A DNA stretch of 64,000 nt from Bin87 sp963666415 (GTDB lineage: Bacteria; Chloroflexota; Dehalococcoidia; Lucifugimonadales; UBA3495), in the NCBI GenBank assembly GCA_963666415.2, contig CAXXPD010000003.1, forward strand, positions 2,480,001-2,544,000. Reading direction: 5' to 3'. The notes beneath the pieces are model-generated. The model saw only the letters and a list, made by a program, of their open reading frames with translations, was not told the origin of the DNA and searched no databases. This document shows, piece by piece, positions 26,425-34,325 of the stretch. The position numbers and the translations under genes were made by a program. Position 1 is the stretch's first letter; the number at the start of each line of letters is the position of its first letter.

Positions 26425-26789
26425 GCGTGGACGGCTTGGGCAACCCCTTGCGATTCATCCTGACCGGCGGGCAACAGCACGACATCACCCAGGCGGAGGA
26501 GTTGATCGCCGGTTATGCTGGCGAGCACGTACTGGCCGACAAAGGGTACGATGCCCAGGAGTTTCGCCGACACATCCTGGAACTGGGTATGATGCCGGTC
26601 ATTCCGCCACGCTCGAACCGCAAGGCACCCGCCGACTATGACCGGCATCTGTACCGGGAGCGCCATCTGGTGGAATGCTTCATCAACAAGATCAAGCACT
26701 ATCGCCGGATCTTCTCCCGGTTTGAGAAGCTGGACACCAGATACCTGGGCTTCCTGCATTTCACCGCCGCTCTCATCTGGCTACGGTGA
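26271..26789 (+). CDS. IS5-family transposase, downstream frame
   Basis: The catalytic C-terminal half begins with real homology at about 26358 (GGQAAQALGRSRGGFSTKIHVSVDGLGNPLRFILTGGQQHD). It has VLADKGYDAQEFR (second Asp) and HLVECFINKIKHYRRIFSRFEKLDTRYLGFL (Glu). The first 29 residues of the open frame before the C7 run are antiparallel noise. It is expressed as a -1 frameshift fusion. All DDE residues are seen, so the element may be active. Confidence 0.83.
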   Translation: MLRRRGSGIPDHRQHGGPGAPLRGGSSPPKGGQAAQALGRSRGGFSTKIHVSVDGLGNPLRFILTGGQQHDITQAEELIAGYAGEHVLADKGYDAQEFRRHILELGMMPVIPPRSNRKAPADYDRHLYRERHLVECFINKIKHYRRIFSRFEKLDTRYLGFLHFTAALIWLR

Positions 26790-26855
26790 AATGTCAACAC
26801 AACCTAGCGTAATTCTAAAAATTATCATTAAGACGCGATTGCCCTGCGGTAAGCC

Positions 26856-27018
26856 CAGGGCAATCGCATTCTCAAAAACAATGGGGGTAGGGGAGCCGGA
26901 TTCCGTTCCAGCACAACGTCAACCGCCTTCAATCTTTGCTGGACACGACGTATTCAACCTCAGCAACCGCAAATTCAGACGCTGGTTGTTGCCTCCAAAT
27001 GAGAATGCGATTGCCCTG
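26856..27018. mobile_element. 163-bp MITE with ISAs1-type ends
   Basis: It starts cagggcaatcgcattctca and ends with the complement tgagaatgcgattgccctg. It is flanked by a 10-bp duplication gcggtaagcc (26846-26855 and 27019-27028), one base offset from the duplication of element C. It has no coding capacity. The ends share the first 12 bases with ISAs1 elements A and C, so such an element could mobilise it. Confidence 0.85.
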
Positions 27019-27037
27019 GCGGTAAGCCGCCTCCGGG

Positions 27038-27065
27038 CCGACCGTCCCCAGTGGCGTGCTATAAT
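27038..27065 (+). promoter_or_regulatory. Promoter candidate for tRNA-Ser
   Basis: A -10 TATAAT at 27060-27065 follows a weak -35 ccgacc at 27038-27043 with a 16-bp spacer. It lies 56 bp before the tRNA and just after the MITE, whose insertion left it intact. Confidence 0.5.
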
Positions 27066-27121
27066 GTTGCCCGCCCAAACGTAGCGGCCCCAGCGGCCCG
27101 CTCCAAAAACGGCCTTCGTGC

Positions 27122-27211
27122 GGAGAGGTGCCAGAGTGGACGAATGGGCGCGACTGGAAATCGCGTAGGGGTTAACGCCTCTCGCGGGTTCGAATCCCGC
27201 CCTCTCCGCCA
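27122..27211 (+). tRNA. tRNA-Ser (anticodon GGA)
   Basis: 90 nt including an encoded CCA. The acceptor arms ggagagg and cctctcc pair. The anticodon arm gcgcgact-GGA-aatcgcgt gives anticodon GGA, reading UCC/UCU. A long variable arm (taggggttaacgcctc) is typical of type II serine tRNA, and the T arm gcgggttcgaatcccgc is canonical. Confidence 0.97.
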
Positions 27212-27258
27212 GGTTTTCGCGCCGATTATGCACCTGTGTAGATGAGGAGTTCCTACCG

Positions 27259-27864
27259 ATGACCACCCGAGGTTTTTTCGGACGCCGCCGCGAGACACCG
27301 CCTCGTCCCATCCCGCCCGGCCAATACCTCGAACGCGGGTTCCCGGTGCTGACCGCCGGGCCAACGCAACGCGTGCCTCTGGATAAATGGGCGTTCTCTC
27401 TGGTCGGTGCCGACGGACAGGAGTTCGCCAGGTGGAGCTGGGAAGAGTTCCGCTCTCTGCCCGAAACCGAGATTCACACCGACATCCACTGCGTTACCAA
27501 GTGGAGCAAGCTGGATACCACCTGGAAGGGCGTAACCATTGACGACCTGCTGGCGGCCGCTGGCGTGACCGACGTGCCGGCGTACATCATGGCCTATTCC
27601 TATGGCGGCTACACCACCAACCTGCCCACCTGGGACGTGCTGCAGGGTCGCGGGTTCGTGGCCTTCGAATTCGACGACAAACCCATCGAGCCGGAGCACG
27701 GCGGGCCGGCCCGTCTGGTCGTGCCCCACTTGTACTTCTGGAAGTCGGCCAAGTGGTTGCAGGGCATCCGCTTTATGGACGACGACCGACCCGGCTTCTG
27801 GGAGCAGTACGGCTATCATATGTACGGCGACCCGTGGAAAGAGCAGCGCTACTGGGGCGACTAA
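27259..27864 (+). CDS. Sulfite-oxidase-like molybdopterin oxidoreductase
   Basis: 201 aa of the compact sulfite oxidase-like family (oxidoreductase molybdopterin-binding fold). The Mo-coordinating Cys is in TDIHCVTKWS (C78). Conserved KGVTIDDLL, GGYTTNLP, HGGPARLVVPHLYFWKSAKW and the C-terminal GFWEQYGYHMYGDPWKEQRY are typical. No Tat signal is seen, so it is probably cytoplasmic. The flavin reductase 35 bp downstream is a frequent partner and probably exchanges electrons with it. The substrate is unknown. Confidence 0.88.
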   Translation: MTTRGFFGRRRETPPRPIPPGQYLERGFPVLTAGPTQRVPLDKWAFSLVGADGQEFARWSWEEFRSLPETEIHTDIHCVTKWSKLDTTWKGVTIDDLLAAAGVTDVPAYIMAYSYGGYTTNLPTWDVLQGRGFVAFEFDDKPIEPEHGGPARLVVPHLYFWKSAKWLQGIRFMDDDRPGFWEQYGYHMYGDPWKEQRYWGD

Positions 27865-27899
27865 CATCCCCGACCGGGTTTCTTTAATTCGCCCGAACC

Positions 27900-28697
27900 G
27901 TGCCTGATTCCAGCGAACCGCCGCCGTCCGCCGCCGCCACGCCCTGGCAAAGCGCCATCGTGGAGCGCGTCACTGTTGAGTCGTACCGGGCCAGGACCTT
28001 TACGCTACGCCTGACCGACCCCCGTCCTTTTCGCGCCGGCCAGCACTACGACGTGCGGCTCACCGCACCCGACGGGTATCAGGCGCAACGCTCCTACTCG
28101 CTGGCGTCGGCGCCACCGCTGGGCGTGTCGGACTCGGCTGACACTATCGACCTCACGGTCGAACTCATCTCCGACGGCGAGGTGTCGCCGTACTTTCACG
28201 AGGTGGTGCAGGCCGGGGATGTGCTGGAAGTACGTGGGCCCATCGGCGGGCCGTTCACCTGGGCGAGCGATATGGGCGGGCCGCTGCTGCTGCTCGCCGG
28301 CGGCTCCGGGATCGTACCGCTGCGTTCGATACTGGCGCACCGCGAAATGGTTGCGCCCGCACTGCCCACCCTGCTGGTGTATTCATCGCGCACGCTCGAT
28401 GACGTTATTTACCGCCATTGGCTGGACACCTTGTCCGAACGCACCGCTAACGTGGCGGTCCGGTATTCCTTCACCCGCCAGCAGCCAGCGGATTGGGCCG
28501 GATACGCGCGGCGCGTGGACGCTCCGATGCTGTCGGATTGCCTCGATGAACTGAACCGGATGAGTGGCGACGGGGCGGTCCCGCTATGCTACGCCTGCGG
28601 CCCCACCGGATTTGTGGAGGCGGCCGCCGATGCGCTGCTGGCCGTGGGCGTACCCGAGGTGTCCATCCACACCGAACGGTTCGGGCCGACCGGTTAG
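27900..28697 (+). CDS. FAD/NAD-binding ferredoxin-reductase-like oxidoreductase
   Basis: Ferredoxin-NADP reductase fold: FAD-binding AQRSYSLASAP, nucleotide-binding LLLLAGGSGIVPLRSIL and C-terminal PLCYACGPTGFVEAAADALL. It starts at GTG 27900, 35 bp after the sulfite-oxidase-like gene, with which it likely forms a two-gene redox unit. There is no iron-sulfur domain, so electrons go from NAD(P)H via FAD directly to a partner. 265 aa is normal for this stand-alone form. Confidence 0.86.
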   Translation: MPDSSEPPPSAAATPWQSAIVERVTVESYRARTFTLRLTDPRPFRAGQHYDVRLTAPDGYQAQRSYSLASAPPLGVSDSADTIDLTVELISDGEVSPYFHEVVQAGDVLEVRGPIGGPFTWASDMGGPLLLLAGGSGIVPLRSILAHREMVAPALPTLLVYSSRTLDDVIYRHWLDTLSERTANVAVRYSFTRQQPADWAGYARRVDAPMLSDCLDELNRMSGDGAVPLCYACGPTGFVEAAADALLAVGVPEVSIHTERFGPTG

Positions 28698-28710
28698 GAC
28701 GTAAGGCTGG

Positions 28711-29406
28711 TTAGTATCCGGTAGCCAACCCGCCGAGCCACTGCGCGATCTGGAGAACGGTTGACCACAGAATCCCGGGCCGGAGCACATAGTCGGACGC
28801 TATCAGAACCACCAGCAACAGGGGCGCGAAACGCTGAAATTTCTGGTGGGTTTCGTCGGCTGACTCCGGCAGCAAGGCCACCAGCGCGCGGTAGCCGGCC
28901 AGTGGAGCCAGCGGCAATATCTGGAACGCCGCCAGCATCAGGTTGTACACCACCAGTAGCCCCACCACATCCGAGATTCCGGAACGCAACCCACCGGTCA
29001 TCACCAGGGTAAGGCTGTCGGGCGACGGCGCGGCCCAGGACAGCAGCCCGGCCTTGATGGGCGCGGCCAGCAGGAACGCCACGGTCAGGTTCCCGACCGG
29101 GCCAGCGGCGGCAATCGCGACCGATGGCCAGCGCCCGTGTCGATCGGGCCGGCCAGGCATCGGTCGTCCCCACCCGAAACCGGATACCGCGGCCAGGATC
29201 GCGCCCGCCGGGTCGACGTGTCGCAGGGGATTGCCCAGCAGCCGGCCCTGAGCCCGTGGCGCCGGGTCGCCGAACGCCGTGGCGACCAGCGCCTGAAACC
29301 ATCCGTGCACCACAACGGCAACAACGCCGGACAGGGCGCAGAGCACAGCCAGACGAAGGAATATCCCGATTTCGTCGGGTAGCAGGTTGACGGATGAGAT
29401 GAGCAT
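28711..29406 (-). CDS. Site-2-protease-like membrane protein with destroyed active site
   Basis: 231 aa with four to six membrane segments and clear homology to the adjacent M50 protease (GRLLGNPLRHVDPAGAI vs GRLTFNPIKHIDWFGFA; AAAGPVGNLTVAFLL; YNLMLAAFQILPLAPLAG). The zinc motif HEFSH is HGWFQ here (34-38), losing the Glu and second His, and the LDG aspartate is Ala170 (LAG). It cannot be a zinc protease. It may act as a regulatory or scaffolding pseudo-protease of the neighbour, or be a drifting duplicate. The reading frame is intact, arguing for some function. Confidence 0.8.
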   Translation of the reverse strand: MLISSVNLLPDEIGIFLRLAVLCALSGVVAVVVHGWFQALVATAFGDPAPRAQGRLLGNPLRHVDPAGAILAAVSGFGWGRPMPGRPDRHGRWPSVAIAAAGPVGNLTVAFLLAAPIKAGLLSWAAPSPDSLTLVMTGGLRSGISDVVGLLVVYNLMLAAFQILPLAPLAGYRALVALLPESADETHQKFQRFAPLLLVVLIASDYVLRPGILWSTVLQIAQWLGGLATGY

Positions 29407-29535
29407 GGCGGTTGCCTATTTTACGTCCAGACCACCAAGGCGGGGTGCCCGTCAGCACATCCGATTTTCGGGATTTTGGCCGCGTCGTCAGGCACCGCTA
29501 ACCGCCGCTTTGCGGTGCTGATTGGATCCGGGAAG

Positions 29536-30243
29536 TCAGAAGAAGGTTCTGGCCACGTCTGGGCCAACGGCCAGTCCAAACAGGAAGGACAGAGGAGGGA
29601 ACAGGATGTCGCTGAGGATATTCAACCCGATTAACCGGCTGAGTAACAGGTTGCCTACTACCAAACCGATCAGGACCAGCCATCCGTAACGCTCAAATTG
29701 CAGGTACTGATCGTACAGGGCACGGGGCAACAACCCGCCCAGGACCTTACTGCCGTCCAGCGGAGGCAGCGGGATAAGATTGAAGATGCCCAGCACCAGG
29801 TTGTAGATGATAACCAGGCTAACCGCAAAGGCCAGGATGCTCTCAGGCGACGACAGGCGCAATCCGGGGTTAAGCAAGTCCAGGCGGAACAACAGCCCCA
29901 ACAGAAACGCCAGGATGATGTTCGACAACGGACCAACCACCGCAACCCACGACATCCCCAGCCGGCCGTGGCGGAGGTTCAACGGGTTAACCTGCACCGG
30001 CTTGGCCCAACCAAAGCCAACAACCATCAGCAGAGCGAACCCAAACCAGTCAATATGCTTGATGGGATTGAAGGTGAGGCGACCCATCTGTCGGGCCGTC
30101 GGATCGCCTTCGCCGTGCGCTGCCAGGGCGTGGCTGAACTCATGGACGGTGAAGCCGATAATGAGACCAACCAGCCCCATACCGATCACCAACGCGAAGA
30201 TTGCCGGGCTGCGCTCGAGGAGGTCGAGGCTTTGCAGAATCAC
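29536..30243 (-). CDS. Site-2 protease family (M50) membrane metalloprotease
   Basis: 235 aa. Zinc-binding HEFSHAL has H34, E35 and H38, and the third ligand is D163 in NLIPLPPLDGSK. There are about six hydrophobic segments. This short form lacks PDZ and CBS domains and belongs to the widespread Rip-like group of bacterial intramembrane proteases. It precedes the inactive paralogue, with a 129-bp gap in the transcription direction. Substrates are unknown; membrane-bound anti-sigma factors are typical in the family. Confidence 0.9.
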   Translation of the reverse strand: MILQSLDLLERSPAIFALVIGMGLVGLIIGFTVHEFSHALAAHGEGDPTARQMGRLTFNPIKHIDWFGFALLMVVGFGWAKPVQVNPLNLRHGRLGMSWVAVVGPLSNIILAFLLGLLFRLDLLNPGLRLSSPESILAFAVSLVIIYNLVLGIFNLIPLPPLDGSKVLGGLLPRALYDQYLQFERYGWLVLIGLVVGNLLLSRLIGLNILSDILFPPLSFLFGLAVGPDVARTFF

Positions 30244-30283
30244 ATTGCCTCGGCGTAATCAGGCAGGTGGGGAGCCGGTGCGC

Positions 30284-31027
30284 TTAAATCGTTTGGGACG
30301 CCGGGCCATCGCGCTCGGTTCCGGGCAGAGGGGAACCGCGCCGCCGGGTGGCCGGCTGCGGGCGTTGCAGGGCCAAGAGATCGGCTTTGAGGGCGGCCAT
30401 GCCGTCGCTTCCCAGCGTGTTGGCTTCTACTACCAGGGCAACGGCGCCGGCCTGTTTCAGGGCCAACAGCTCGTTGGCGGTGGGCGCAACGCCGACGCGA
30501 ACGATCAGGTGCTTGTCGGTGCGGCGGGCGCAACCGGCAACGCGACCCAGCCGCGTCAGCTCCCACGGACCGGTCAAATCGGAATTGTCCGAGATCAGCG
30601 CCTGAATCGGAATGCCGGCCAGAATGCGCCAGGTGTCATCGTCCGCATCGTCGGGGATGCGAACGCCGTGCAGCATATCGTTCTGTCCGATGCTGATGGC
30701 ATCCACCTGCGCACCGGCCAGCGGCGATACAGCGAAATCGGCGCCGGCGTCCCGCCACATCGCGATGGCGCCTGGTTCCAGGGGAACACCACCAACACCC
30801 CAGATGAGGCCATCGCGGTTCGCCAAAGCGTCCGGCGTCAATCCGGATGCCAATATGACCACCGCGTCGGCAGAGTCGCGGGCCGCTGCCAACGCCGCAT
30901 CCAGGTCTCCAGAGCAGCGCCCAATCAGCGCCAGGCCGGGCAGACGGGAAGCCTGGCTCGACCCAAACCCCAGCGCGGGGCCGGTTCCCTGCTCAATGCG
31001 TTCCAGAAGGTTGAGGAGTTGGCTCAT
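30284..31027 (-). CDS. Uncharacterised protein with alpha/beta-barrel-like pattern
   Basis: 247 aa from ATG 31027; an upstream extension is Arg/Pro-rich and looks like noise. Alternating strand-helix blocks are visible (GLALIGRCSGDLDAALAAARDSADAVVILASG; AIAMWRDAGADFAVSPL; HLIVRVGVAPTANELLALKQAGAVALVVEAN). These resemble a TIM barrel of the aldolase or phosphate-binding type, but no family-defining motif is recognised. It sits between the MBL hydrolase and the M50 pair on the same strand. No function is proposed. Confidence 0.65.
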   Translation of the reverse strand: MSQLLNLLERIEQGTGPALGFGSSQASRLPGLALIGRCSGDLDAALAAARDSADAVVILASGLTPDALANRDGLIWGVGGVPLEPGAIAMWRDAGADFAVSPLAGAQVDAISIGQNDMLHGVRIPDDADDDTWRILAGIPIQALISDNSDLTGPWELTRLGRVAGCARRTDKHLIVRVGVAPTANELLALKQAGAVALVVEANTLGSDGMAALKADLLALQRPQPATRRRGSPLPGTERDGPASQTI

Positions 31028-31133
31028 GGTGAATGGCGGAGATTGCTGGAGTTTGTTGCGGTCGCTGAATTTGCAGCGCCACCCGTCCGCCCCACCAGTG
31101 CGACGGAGAGACAGGTGGCGGGTGAGTGCGTGG

Positions 31134-32006
31134 TTAGAGGGATTGCCAGACGCGTTTGCCGTCCACGCGGGCGATCTTGCCGATTTGCTTGCCCGGCGGG
31201 AAGTGGCCGGCGCAGATGGTCCAGTCGCCGGCCTCGGCGGCATCCAGCAGGCGCGTGCGGGAAGCAGCGGACTGCTCCTTGTCGGTGTCCACGCCGGCGC
31301 ACCAGGTTGGTTCAGAAATTTGGGCGATGGTGTGCAGGACGTCGCCCATGACGACGCCCTGCTGGCCGTTGGAGTTGATCAGCACCACCTGGTGACCGGG
31401 CGTATGACCGGGCGCCGGGCCAATGGAGATTTCATCGTTGACCACGTATTCGGGCTCTTCCAGAATCTGCTGCAACCGCAGGCGGCGCAGGGGCATGACC
31501 TGTCGGTCGATGTAAGGATAATTCCGGCGGCCTTCCTCGGAGGTAAACCAGTCATAGTCGGGGCGGGACATGATGTAGCGGGCGCGCCGGAAGTTGGGAG
31601 CCGGCATGCCACCGGAGTAGCGCAGGTTCCAGCCCACATGATCGCCGTGCAAATGCGTATGAATTACGTAGTTAACCGAATCGCTGGGGCCGACGTTCGT
31701 GTTGTTGACTCCTACGTTGGACTCCAGGTGTGGCCGCAGTTCCTCGTACAGGTTGCCCGTAACATTACCGCGATCAGGATGCGGGCCCGGGCCCATGCCG
31801 GTGTCCACCAGGATCACGTCGTCCATGCTCTTGAGCAGGAAAACGCCGTAGTAGAGTTGCAGTTGGCCGTTCTCCAGGGAATCCTGATGCGTAGCCCAGG
31901 CGTCGGCCGGCACGTCAGGGAACATGGCCGAGGGTTCCCGCGATGGGGGAACCATATCGATAACGGCGGTTACTTCAACATTGCCAATGGTTGCTCGGTC
32001 TGCCAT
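31134..32006 (-). CDS. MBL-fold metallo-hydrolase
   Basis: Metallo-beta-lactamase fold with the dinuclear metal motif HTHLHGDH (116-123), a further Asp/His pattern in ILVDTGMG, APGHTPGHQVVLI and GDVLHT, and the final CAGHFPP. 290 aa fits the lactonase/glyoxalase-like branch (AttM/AhlL-like). The substrate cannot be assigned. The gene is preceded by apt and followed by the uncharacterised barrel-like gene on the same strand. Confidence 0.87.
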   Translation of the reverse strand: MADRATIGNVEVTAVIDMVPPSREPSAMFPDVPADAWATHQDSLENGQLQLYYGVFLLKSMDDVILVDTGMGPGPHPDRGNVTGNLYEELRPHLESNVGVNNTNVGPSDSVNYVIHTHLHGDHVGWNLRYSGGMPAPNFRRARYIMSRPDYDWFTSEEGRRNYPYIDRQVMPLRRLRLQQILEEPEYVVNDEISIGPAPGHTPGHQVVLINSNGQQGVVMGDVLHTIAQISEPTWCAGVDTDKEQSAASRTRLLDAAEAGDWTICAGHFPPGKQIGKIARVDGKRVWQSL

Positions 32007-32060
32007 TCCAGTTTTCCTCCTGCATGCACTGCTATTTGGGGTTTGGACTACTCGTCGACT

Positions 32061-32591
32061 TCACTCGTCGACTTCAAAAGTTACCAGAGAATCAAGATTG
32101 TAGTCGGACAGCGTGTCGCGGCCGCCCAATCCGATGAGTTCGATGACTACACCGATGGCGGCTGTGGTGCCACCAGCCTGTTCAATCAGTCTGGCCGCCG
32201 CTTGCAGGCTGCCGCCAGTGGCCAGCAGGTCGTCGATAATCAGCACACGGGCGCCGGGGGCGATGTCCCCAGCGTGTATTTCCAGCGTGTTCTGGCCGTA
32301 TTCCAGGCTGTAATCGAACCCCAGCGTCTCACCCGGCAGTTTGCCCGCCTTACGAATCAACACCAGCGGCAAGCCCATCCGCACGGCCATCGGCGCGGCG
32401 AACAGGAAGCCGCGTGAATCGACGGCGGCCAGGCAGTCAATGTTTCTGCCTTTCGCACCAGCCACCATGCGATCGATGGTGTCCCCGAAGGCGGCCGGCG
32501 ACAGCAGCAACGACGTAATGTCCTTGAACTGCACCCCAGGCACCGGGAAGTCGGGCACGTTGCGGATGTGTTCAGTCAGGTCAACAGGCAT
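32061..32591 (-). CDS. apt: Adenine phosphoribosyltransferase
   Basis: Apt salvages adenine to AMP with PRPP. It has the N-terminal block RNVPDFPVPGVQFKDITSLL, AAVDSRGFLFAAPMA, LIRKAGKLPGET and the PRPP loop VLIIDDLLATGGS (116-128). The length of 176 aa is normal. The end carries a tandem duplication of the last codons: gaagtcgacgag-tga followed by agtcgacgag-tag. The present TGA therefore sits at the junction of two copies, and the protein end EVDE is unchanged. Confidence 0.94.
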   Translation of the reverse strand: MPVDLTEHIRNVPDFPVPGVQFKDITSLLLSPAAFGDTIDRMVAGAKGRNIDCLAAVDSRGFLFAAPMAVRMGLPLVLIRKAGKLPGETLGFDYSLEYGQNTLEIHAGDIAPGARVLIIDDLLATGGSLQAAARLIEQAGGTTAAIGVVIELIGLGGRDTLSDYNLDSLVTFEVDE

Positions 32592-32696
32592 AACGTGGTG
32601 GCTGGCGTCAATTTTGCCGCCGAAACGGGCATCAACGAGGGCATAATTAGTCTAGTATCCGCCGCAGGTACAGTCAACCGCTGATATGGTAACTGT

Positions 32697-34052
32697 TCAG
32701 ATTTGAGGGGAAGTGAGCAGTTGGCGGCAGGCGGCGAGGGGGTTCAGGCCTCGTGCGCGCCAGGTGCCGAAGACCGATGCCAGCGTCATCTTGCTCTCGG
32801 TACCACGTTCCGACCGGGTGCCGCCGCTGATCTTGCGGCTGATAACCAGATGGCGCAGGCTGCGCTCGGCGGGGTTGTTGTCCGACGGCACGTCCGGTTC
32901 GGTCACGAAGACGAAGAGTTCCTTGATGTGGCGCTCGATGCGCCGGCACAGCCGGCCCTGCAGAGCTAGCGGGTCAGCCAGGAAGGGCTGGCAGATGACC
33001 AGCAGCTGCCGCTCCCAGGCCAGTTGAGCGGTGCGCCGTCGTTGTGCCTGAGGATGGGTGAAAGACCTGTCCTCGACATAGAGCTGATGGACTGCCGCGG
33101 CCCACTGGGCCAGCGCGGTGTCCTTGGGGTAGAGCGCCACCAGGTCGTGGATGTCCCGCAACAGGTGGGCCCAGCACCGTTGCTTGGGGCCATCGTAATG
33201 GTGGTAGGCGGCGTAGAAATCGCTGACCAGCACTCCGGAGAACGACTCGCTCAGCGCCTCGTCCACCACCGCCTTGCCCCGACCCCGCCGCAGGAAGTAG
33301 CGCTCGGTGGGGGTGCTGAAAGTCCAGACGTAACCGTTGTTCCCATTTTGACGCCAGCCGGTTTCGTCGGCGTGGACCACTGGGCTGGCGCGGATGCGGT
33401 CCAGGATCGCGGCCACCGCTGGTTGGGCCTGTTGCGCGGTCTGGTGAATGGCGCTCACAATGGCCCCCACGCTGAGGCGCAGCTGATGGACGGTGCGCAG
33501 ATACCACTGGATGCTGCGGATCGGCAGGCGCCCTTCTTCCCGCAACGTGGCGATGCGGCTGAGCACGTTGACGCCCAGGCGTTGGCGCCCCAGTGCCACG
33601 CCGTCCAGTTGTGCTGGGGGTATGCAGCGGCGTCGACACGCTGGGCAGGTCCTGGCGATGCAGACATGCTCGGTGACTGGCACCGGAACCACCGGCAACT
33701 CGATGACTTCCCGGGTGCGCTGGACCCAGCCGCCAGTCAGGTGCGTCCCGCAATCGGGACAACTCTCCACCACGTGCTCCACCCGATGGGTCGGTGTCAT
33801 GCGCCGGCGGGCGAAGCCGTGGCGTCGCTGCTTGCTGGGCTGCTGCTGCGCTGGCGGCGGGCGGCCCGAACTGGACTTGAGGCCGGGCATTCGGGGCGGG
33901 CCGCCCGGTTTCGCCTGGCCTTCCAGTTCGGCAACCCGCCGCTCCAGCCGTACAATCATCACCTGCAACTCGGCAATGACCGCCTGTTGCTGCACGATGA
34001 TGGCGATGAGAACATCGCGACTGGCGGTGGTCAGGTCAATTTCGGTATCCAC
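32697..34052 (-). CDS. IS66-family transposase (TnpC)
   Basis: 451 aa, full length, with the zipper-like N-terminal helix (IVQQQAVIAELQVMIVRLERRVAELEGQ), zinc pairs in ESCPDCGTH and ARTCPACRRRC, catalytic VVHADETGWRQNGNNG, YAAYHHYDGPKQRCWAHLL and VPSDNNPAERSLRHLV. It is essentially the same lineage as the remnant at 2219-2666, and related to but distinct from 20952-22286. The gene is intact, but the element's right end has been split by IS110, so the element can move only if the IS110 is carried along as part of the end or is excised. Confidence 0.92.
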   Translation of the reverse strand: MDTEIDLTTASRDVLIAIIVQQQAVIAELQVMIVRLERRVAELEGQAKPGGPPRMPGLKSSSGRPPPAQQQPSKQRRHGFARRRMTPTHRVEHVVESCPDCGTHLTGGWVQRTREVIELPVVPVPVTEHVCIARTCPACRRRCIPPAQLDGVALGRQRLGVNVLSRIATLREEGRLPIRSIQWYLRTVHQLRLSVGAIVSAIHQTAQQAQPAVAAILDRIRASPVVHADETGWRQNGNNGYVWTFSTPTERYFLRRGRGKAVVDEALSESFSGVLVSDFYAAYHHYDGPKQRCWAHLLRDIHDLVALYPKDTALAQWAAAVHQLYVEDRSFTHPQAQRRRTAQLAWERQLLVICQPFLADPLALQGRLCRRIERHIKELFVFVTEPDVPSDNNPAERSLRHLVISRKISGGTRSERGTESKMTLASVFGTWRARGLNPLAACRQLLTSPQI

Positions 34053-34165
34053 TCCCTCTATATGACATAACCACCGCCACCCGTGCCAGCGTTCGGCAAC
34101 CCGCCTTCGGCCAATTTACTTCTCCAAGTCTTGTATGTTGAATGAGGACTTCACAGAGGTGGAGT

Positions 34166-34309
34166 GGGTGCGGCAGACCGATCAAGTCTTGGTCATCAAA
34201 GACCGTTGTTCAGCGAGGGTCGCCGCACCCGTCCCCAAAGAGCCCGAACAGTTGCCTGGGCCGAATCGAGCCCGCATCGTGCAAGAACGGGCCAGTACTC
34301 CACTGGGAC
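34166..34309 (+). ncRNA. Candidate bridge RNA of the IS110 element
   Basis: Two stem-loops are visible. Target loop: stem gggtgcggc (34166-34174) with gccgcaccc (34222-34230), inner hairpin ggtc/gacc (34191-34204), left guide caagtct (34183-34189) and right guide tgttcag (34207-34213). These match opposite strands of the IS66 end where the element sits. Donor loop: stem gcccg (34242-34246) with cgggc (34288-34292), inner hairpin gggc/gccc, left guide cagttgc (34249-34255) identical to the element's right end, and right guide cgtgcaaga (34278-34286) pairing with the left end with two G-T wobbles. This is the two-loop architecture known for IS110 bridge RNAs. Confidence 0.8.
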
Positions 34310-34325
34310 TTCATAGGAGGCAATC

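Larger units (their letters stand above)
25998..26804. mobile_element. IS5-family element (IS427 type)
   Basis: Inverted ends gtgttgacatttca are visible at 26001-26014 and, complemented, near 26787-26800. TA at 25996-25997 and 26805-26806 fits the two-base duplication of this group. It contains two overlapping ORFs typical of IS427-type frameshifting. It lies within ISAs1 element C. Confidence 0.82.
24803..26846. mobile_element. ISAs1-family element C with nested IS5
   Basis: The ends are cagggcaatcgcgtctta at 24803 and its complement ending at 26846. The 10-bp duplication cggtaagccg (24793-24802) includes the stop codon of the DUF3179 gene, so the insertion recreated that stop. The transposase is on the minus strand; the IS5 sits upstream of it inside the element. 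Confidence 0.85.

Noticed and set aside
29807..31351. Long open frame on the plus strand opposite the M50 and barrel-like genes
   Set aside because: It is Arg/Pro/Ser-rich with no motif and is antisense to well-supported genes; a GC-rich shadow frame.
30612..32417. 601-codon plus-strand frame
   Set aside because: Antisense to the MBL hydrolase and apt, which have clear catalytic motifs; no family features.
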